DNA of 64,000 bases from Cyanophora paradoxa. Its lineage: Eukaryota > Glaucocystophyceae > Cyanophorales > Cyanophoraceae. Location of the stretch: the NCBI GenBank assembly GCA_004431415.1, contig QPMI01000610.1:248001-312000 (forward strand), read 5' to 3'. The position numbers and the translations under genes are program-made. Positions 60,453-64,000 of the stretch are shown here, piece after piece (position 1 is the stretch's first letter; each line of letters starts with the position of its first letter). Under the pieces are notes generated by a model that was given only the letters and a program-made list of their open reading frames with translations, was not told where the DNA came from and searched no databases.

Positions 60453-61723
60453 CGATGTCTCGCCAAGCGCTCGCGGCCGCTGCGCTGCTCCTCCTGGCGC
60501 ACCAGGCTGCCGGAATCTACCTCCTCCTTGGGCCGCACGACCCGCCTCGGTGAGCGCGCTTTCCGCGCGCCCACGCCAAGGCGCACACTCGCGCGGCTCA
60601 AAACAGCTCTGATCGGTGCGCGGCGTGCAGGTGCCTCGTTCTTGACGGTGCGTGATCCGCTTTAACTTTTGCTTGCGCTTCGCCGACCCTGCAACTGCCG
60701 CGCAGTTGTGCGTCGCCCTTTTCTCAGCGGCGCTGCCTGAGCGTTCGTCGTCCTTCGCTTATCGAATTCGCTGCAGCCATCTCAGACACCGTGCCTCATC
60801 GAGGCGTGCCTGCGCTGTTGAGCTCTTGCGCTTCCTGTTGGCGCCCTAGCCTTGAGCTTGTTTCGCAGTATCGGTCTCCCGATCAGACCGCATGCTTCGG
60901 AGAGGAGTGCGTGGGCATGCAGATTTCCATCAATCCCGTAGCAGTTCGAATGACTGGTGCGCTTTTTCAGAGCGCGTTCTGGTCCTCTCTAATGAGAAGG
61001 CCTTCAGTGCGAGGCCCCGACGCGAAAGGCACTGAAGTGATTGCTAGTACCCTGAGCGATAAGTCGGGCAAAGTCGCGTTCACTTCGCGAAAAGATGGGG
61101 AGCACTACATCTGCTTTCAGGTTGCAGTCCACAAACTTGATGACTGAGTTCCTGCTCACGTTCGAGCAGCTGAACGACACTGCTGTAGCGAACGATGCCC
61201 CCCTCGTGCAAACGAACTTACGCCCCCAATGTTTTAGTGCCCTCTCAAATGTGCTCTGCAGCGATTCTATGTTGTGGCAAAGACCGCTGATGAGGCTGTC
61301 GACTACTCTGCTCTTGCAGATGCAGCCCACATGTCAGGTGCAGTTTTTCACCGCTTGGTCTTCCAACTTGGCTCGCCAATGCTTCTCTTTAGAAATGGAG
61401 GTGGAGGTTCGGCGTCTGAACGACAAACTTGCTTTCATCCGCTTCGAAATGACTTACCACAAGGCTCTTGATGACGTGAGCCTTCTCTGAGCCTCATATC
61501 ATTGCTATTATCTAACAGGCCGCAGGTCTTCACTCGCATGAGCGGTGCTGTCGGTCGCAAGATAACAATCTGGCAAGCTTGCTTGAGGCCCTGAATTCCC
61601 TTGCCTTATTGTGTGGCTCATTCTGTTCGCAGGATGCTCATCCAGGCGGCCATCTTCTGTGGGGCCACCTATGCCCAAATGTACTTCCTCAAGTCCATGT
61701 TCGTGAAGAAGAAGCTCGTGTAG
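60453..61723 (+). CDS. p24/TMED family cargo receptor
   Basis: Type I membrane protein of COPI/COPII vesicles. Exon 1 (60453 to about 60550) encodes a signal peptide, MSRQALAAAALLLLAHQAAG, then IYLLLGPHDPPR. A GOLD-domain exon reads CFGEECVGMQISINPVAVRM, then, across an intron ending CCTTCAG (61008), VRGPDAKGTEVIASTLSDKS and GKVAFTSRKDGEHYICFQ (the Cys pair of the GOLD fold). Later exons give LNDTAVANDAPLVQTN, KTADEAVDYSALADAAHMSG, EMEVEVRRLNDKLAFIRFEM (heptad coiled coil), VFTRMSGAVGRKITIWQACL and MLIQAAIFCGATYAQMYFLK, then SMFVKKKLV and stop. The cytosolic tail ends KKLV, a dilysine COPI retrieval signal, next to a Phe. Exons between 60551 and 60885 are not resolved. Confidence 0.85.
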
Positions 61724-63030
61724 AGTCACGATCATCGCAACGCGAAGGTTGTTCTTCCTTAAAGAGAGCATCTTGCCAGTTGCCACATATAATGTGTGCA
61801 GGCTTCAAGTGTAGAGTTTCCACTCTGTGGCATTGTATCAACGCTAACAGCTGTACATATTAACAATTTGTACATTTCTACATATCTAGCAGTCGAAGTC
61901 GAGGAAATCAGAGTCGCAGCGGCTAGTAGAGGCAGGACGCGCGGGCCCGACGACGAGCGGCACGCGTCTGGCGCCACGTGCGCGTGTTCTACTCCATCTG
62001 CATGCGCGTGTCAATCGATAACAGCGATCGAGCTATGGAGCTGTGGACTCGTGAGCTGTAGAGAGCGCGCCTTCACCGTCGTCCCGCAGGCAGAGCAGCC
62101 GAGCCGCATCTGACCCGCTGTCGTCATGCCTGCACCGCAGCCAGGGCAGCGCACCCCACCGTGAACGCCTGCAGCCGGCGCCGCCCTGTGTACAAGCTTA
62201 AGCGTCGGCCTCCGAGGCTCCGCGCATCGAGTTGAAATTAACAGGACGCGCGAGGCGCGCGGCGCGCAAGAGAAAGGGCGCGCAGGGCTATTGCCGCAGT
62301 GCCGACGCGCACCGCGGGTTCGACTTCACTCGTGCAGCGCGGCGCCGGCGGATCGCGTCGCGCATGCGGCGAAAGTACGGAATGGGATTAATCAAGGGGA
62401 TACATATGAAGATGAAGGTCATCCTCGCGCGCGGCGGCTGGCAAGCTCGAGCAGGTTGGTCCGGGAACTTGGCCGAGAAACGGGTACTGGCCCTTCAAAT
62501 TTCCCTGGCCCCCGTCTAACGTGCATTTCAGACACGACCAACGACATCTGGACTAGCCCTAGTAGCTGTTTGGCTAGCAGTGGGCCGCCGGTCGAATCTA
62601 TGGGCTCAGACAGATAGGCAAGCGACGTCGAAAATCGAAATCGAATACCGAAGCTCGAGATCGAAACCCTAGGTCTACTTACCCTACGGGCTTAAGATCA
62701 AAAGATCAAAGGTGCGGGCCGTGCCCGGAGGCTCGCCCGTTCCCGCCACGGACTGGCCCTAAGGGAGAGGAATGCTGCCCGAGGGGGCCGAAACCCCCAC
62801 GAGCCCCGGACCGGGAGATCTGCACCTGCAGCTGCGGCTCTCTGAGCTCAGCGCGTGGCGCGCGGCGTGGGGGCGCGGCGCCCCCGTCCCGTGCGACGAA
62901 GCCCGCTGCAAGCGCGCCAGAGCTGGGGCTTTGATACGCATAGATAGCTGCGCATGCGGTCTGATCCCACTGGGCGCAGCACAAGCACGATCATGAGGAG
63001 TCCCAAGGAGGATCGCGGTCAGGACTATCT
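61724..63030. other. Intergenic stretch with a dispersed repeat copy
   Basis: No convincing gene. 62205-62520 has an Arg-rich open frame without supporting splice signals. 62522-62626 is the second copy of a dispersed repeat. 62640-62700 is A-rich (GAAATCGAATACCG). Confidence 0.45.
62522..62626 (+). repeat. Dispersed repeat, copy 2 (partner 54003-54107)
   Basis: Same orientation and nearly the same sequence as copy 1, 8.5 kb away. Neither copy has an open frame, terminal inverted repeats or a poly(A) tail that I can see, so the element type is unknown. Confidence 0.9.
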
Positions 63031-63210
63031 ATGATGCTGAGCCTGAAACGCACGCCCTCCCCCGAGCGGGCCGTCCCTCGCTCCCCGTCGCCCGTCCGCC
63101 GCCACGCACCGCCGCCCCCGGCCAGCCGAGATCGTGACCGCCCGCGGGAGCCGGCCGCCTCATCACGGTTCATCTCCGGCTCATCTCGTTCACGAGGCGA
63201 GGGCGCTTGA
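63031..63210 (+). CDS. Possible Arg/Ser (RS-like) C-terminal exon
   Basis: Short open frame MMLSLKRTPSPERAVPRSPS, then VRRHAPPPPASRDRDRPREP and a tail with SSRSRGEGA before the stop at 63208-63210. The SP, RS and RDRDR composition is that of splicing-factor RS tails. An acceptor-like GGTCAG lies just upstream (63016-63021), so this may be the last exon of a gene whose other exons I cannot see, or a small stand-alone frame. Confidence 0.3.
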   Translation: MMLSLKRTPSPERAVPRSPSPVRRHAPPPPASRDRDRPREPAASSRFISGSSRSRGEGA

Positions 63211-63502
63211 AAAAAAATCTCATTCTCAGCATGCCCTTGCAAATTTGAAGGGGGAAAAACTACATGCTGACTGGGCAGGTGAGGATATGGTGTGTGTGAG
63301 TGTTGTTGGTGTTAGTTAAAGTCATAGTAGAGTTGAAAGTCAGTGGTCCCGCTAATCCCGTCATGTTGCAAGCTGTCTGAAGCACAAAGCAACCGGATGT
63401 CACGGGGTCCGAAAGTTGGTAGATTAATGTCACAGTACGTCGTGTCAAAAGTGAAAGTCGGTTGAAAGCAGGGGTATTACCCGCCAAGCTGCTTGATCTG
63501 TG
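63211..63502. other. Gap before the importin-beta stop
   Basis: No gene seen. Contains a short GTGTGAGTGTTGTTGGTGTTAG stretch near 63292-63313 and is less GC-rich than the rest. Confidence 0.45.
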
Positions 63503-64000
63503 TTATTTGTTCTGGGTCAGCTGCACATCAACCAAGGAATCATTGATTGCATGGCTGACCTGATCCGCAGCCCACTTCGCAGTCTCAACAGTCTGCGAGT
63601 CATCAGACTTCTTGGCATCCTTGATAATGCCCTTGATAAAGTCTGCAATGCCATTAGATGCGCCAGTTTTGCCAGAAAACGAAAGCATTGACCTTGCCGC
63701 ATGTGGCCGGCGACAGCTGGGCCACAAGAGGAGGCAATGTCGCCAATGACACCAACAGCTGCCCGGATGACAGTCTCGGACTTGTTCTGGTCCTCATACA
63801 CTCGCCGAAGCAAGTCCATCACGCCGTCAACGTAAGCAAGGAAGACCTCAGCTGTAGTTGGTGTCATGCAGAGAGGATAGAGGTGTCGAGCACAGAGGAC
63901 AGGAGAGCGAAAACTGACTCACCCCGCTTGTCGGTCTTGAGGCCCTGCAGGATACCCGTATACGCCTCGAGGATGCTCTCGCGCAGCTGATTCAGGTACT
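63503..64000 (-). CDS. KPNB1: Importin subunit beta-1, C-terminal part (cut at right edge)
   Basis: C-terminal HEAT repeats of the nuclear import receptor. Exons right to left: 64000-63923, 63851-63693, 63642-63503, with introns 63922-63852 (71 nt, GTGAGT) and 63692-63643 (50 nt). Both junctions keep phase (KR+A, Q+D). Sequence: YLNQLRESILEAYTGILQGL (cf. [20 protein letters not shown] in human importin-beta), then EVFLAYVDGVMDLLRRVYED, IRAAVGVIGDIASSCGPAVA, FIKGIIKDAKKSDDSQTVET and AKWAADQVSHAIN, with a slightly longer tail (DSLVDVQLTQNK). The rest of the gene lies to the right of the window. Confidence 0.92.

Noticed and set aside
62232-62519. Arg-rich frame between p24 and importin-beta
   Set aside because: No recognisable domain or splice sites, and it ends at the dispersed repeat.
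1-64000. CRISPR arrays, bacterial operons, ribosome binding sites, integrated virus
   Set aside because: Gene content and introns are eukaryotic; no regularly spaced repeats or viral structural genes were seen.

Overview
The window is nuclear DNA of a GC-rich, intron-rich eukaryote, most likely a unicellular, flagellated alga. Genes are broken by many short spliceosomal introns, mostly 50-70 nt. Recognisable proteins include the Arp2/3 subunit ARPC1, the mRNA 3'-end factor CFIm25/NUDT21, a SET8/KMT5A histone methyltransferase, a tubulin tyrosine ligase-like enzyme (which implies cilia), a p24/TMED cargo receptor, an R-SNARE-like protein, importin-beta and a cyclic-nucleotide phosphodiesterase. 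A Toc34-type plastid outer-envelope GTPase and a long PPR protein point to a plastid, and Toc34 fits a primary-plastid lineage best. I cannot name the species. Exon models below were made by eye from splice signals, reading-frame phase and family homology, so outer coordinates are firmer for recognised families than for unknown ones.

Layout: 0-11.4 kb holds the end of a phosphodiesterase gene, three unrecognised genes and a GC-rich 39-bp minisatellite. 12.1-22.7 kb is a large inverted duplication with arms of about 3.1 kb around a 4.4-kb unique centre. Each arm carries a gene encoding a three-times-repeated unknown module. The centre holds a coiled-coil protein with a C-terminal CaaX box and a Pro/Ala-rich unknown. 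22.8-31.5 kb holds CFIm25, a TTLL gene and a Tyr/Gly-rich low-complexity protein. 32.6-35.2 kb is a second, smaller inverted duplication, each arm carrying a zinc-dependent deaminase gene, one of them apparently broken. 35.3-45.7 kb holds SET8 and a giant PHD-finger protein with five PHD plus extended-PHD cassettes: two chromatin genes side by side. 46-64 kb holds a C2-domain protein, ARPC1, a WD40 protein, a longin-type SNARE, a CDPF1-like zinc protein, Toc34, a PPR protein, a p24 protein and the 3' part of importin-beta.

Genes often sit in head-to-head pairs with a few hundred bases between starts (CFIm25/TTLL, deaminase/SET8, PHD/C2, ARPC1/WD40, SNARE/CDPF1, PPR/p24). The most unusual signals are the two inverted gene duplications, the deaminase pair, the multi-cassette PHD protein, frequent GC-AG introns, a recurring GTACCCC intron motif, and a SNARE whose central-layer Arg is Asn.
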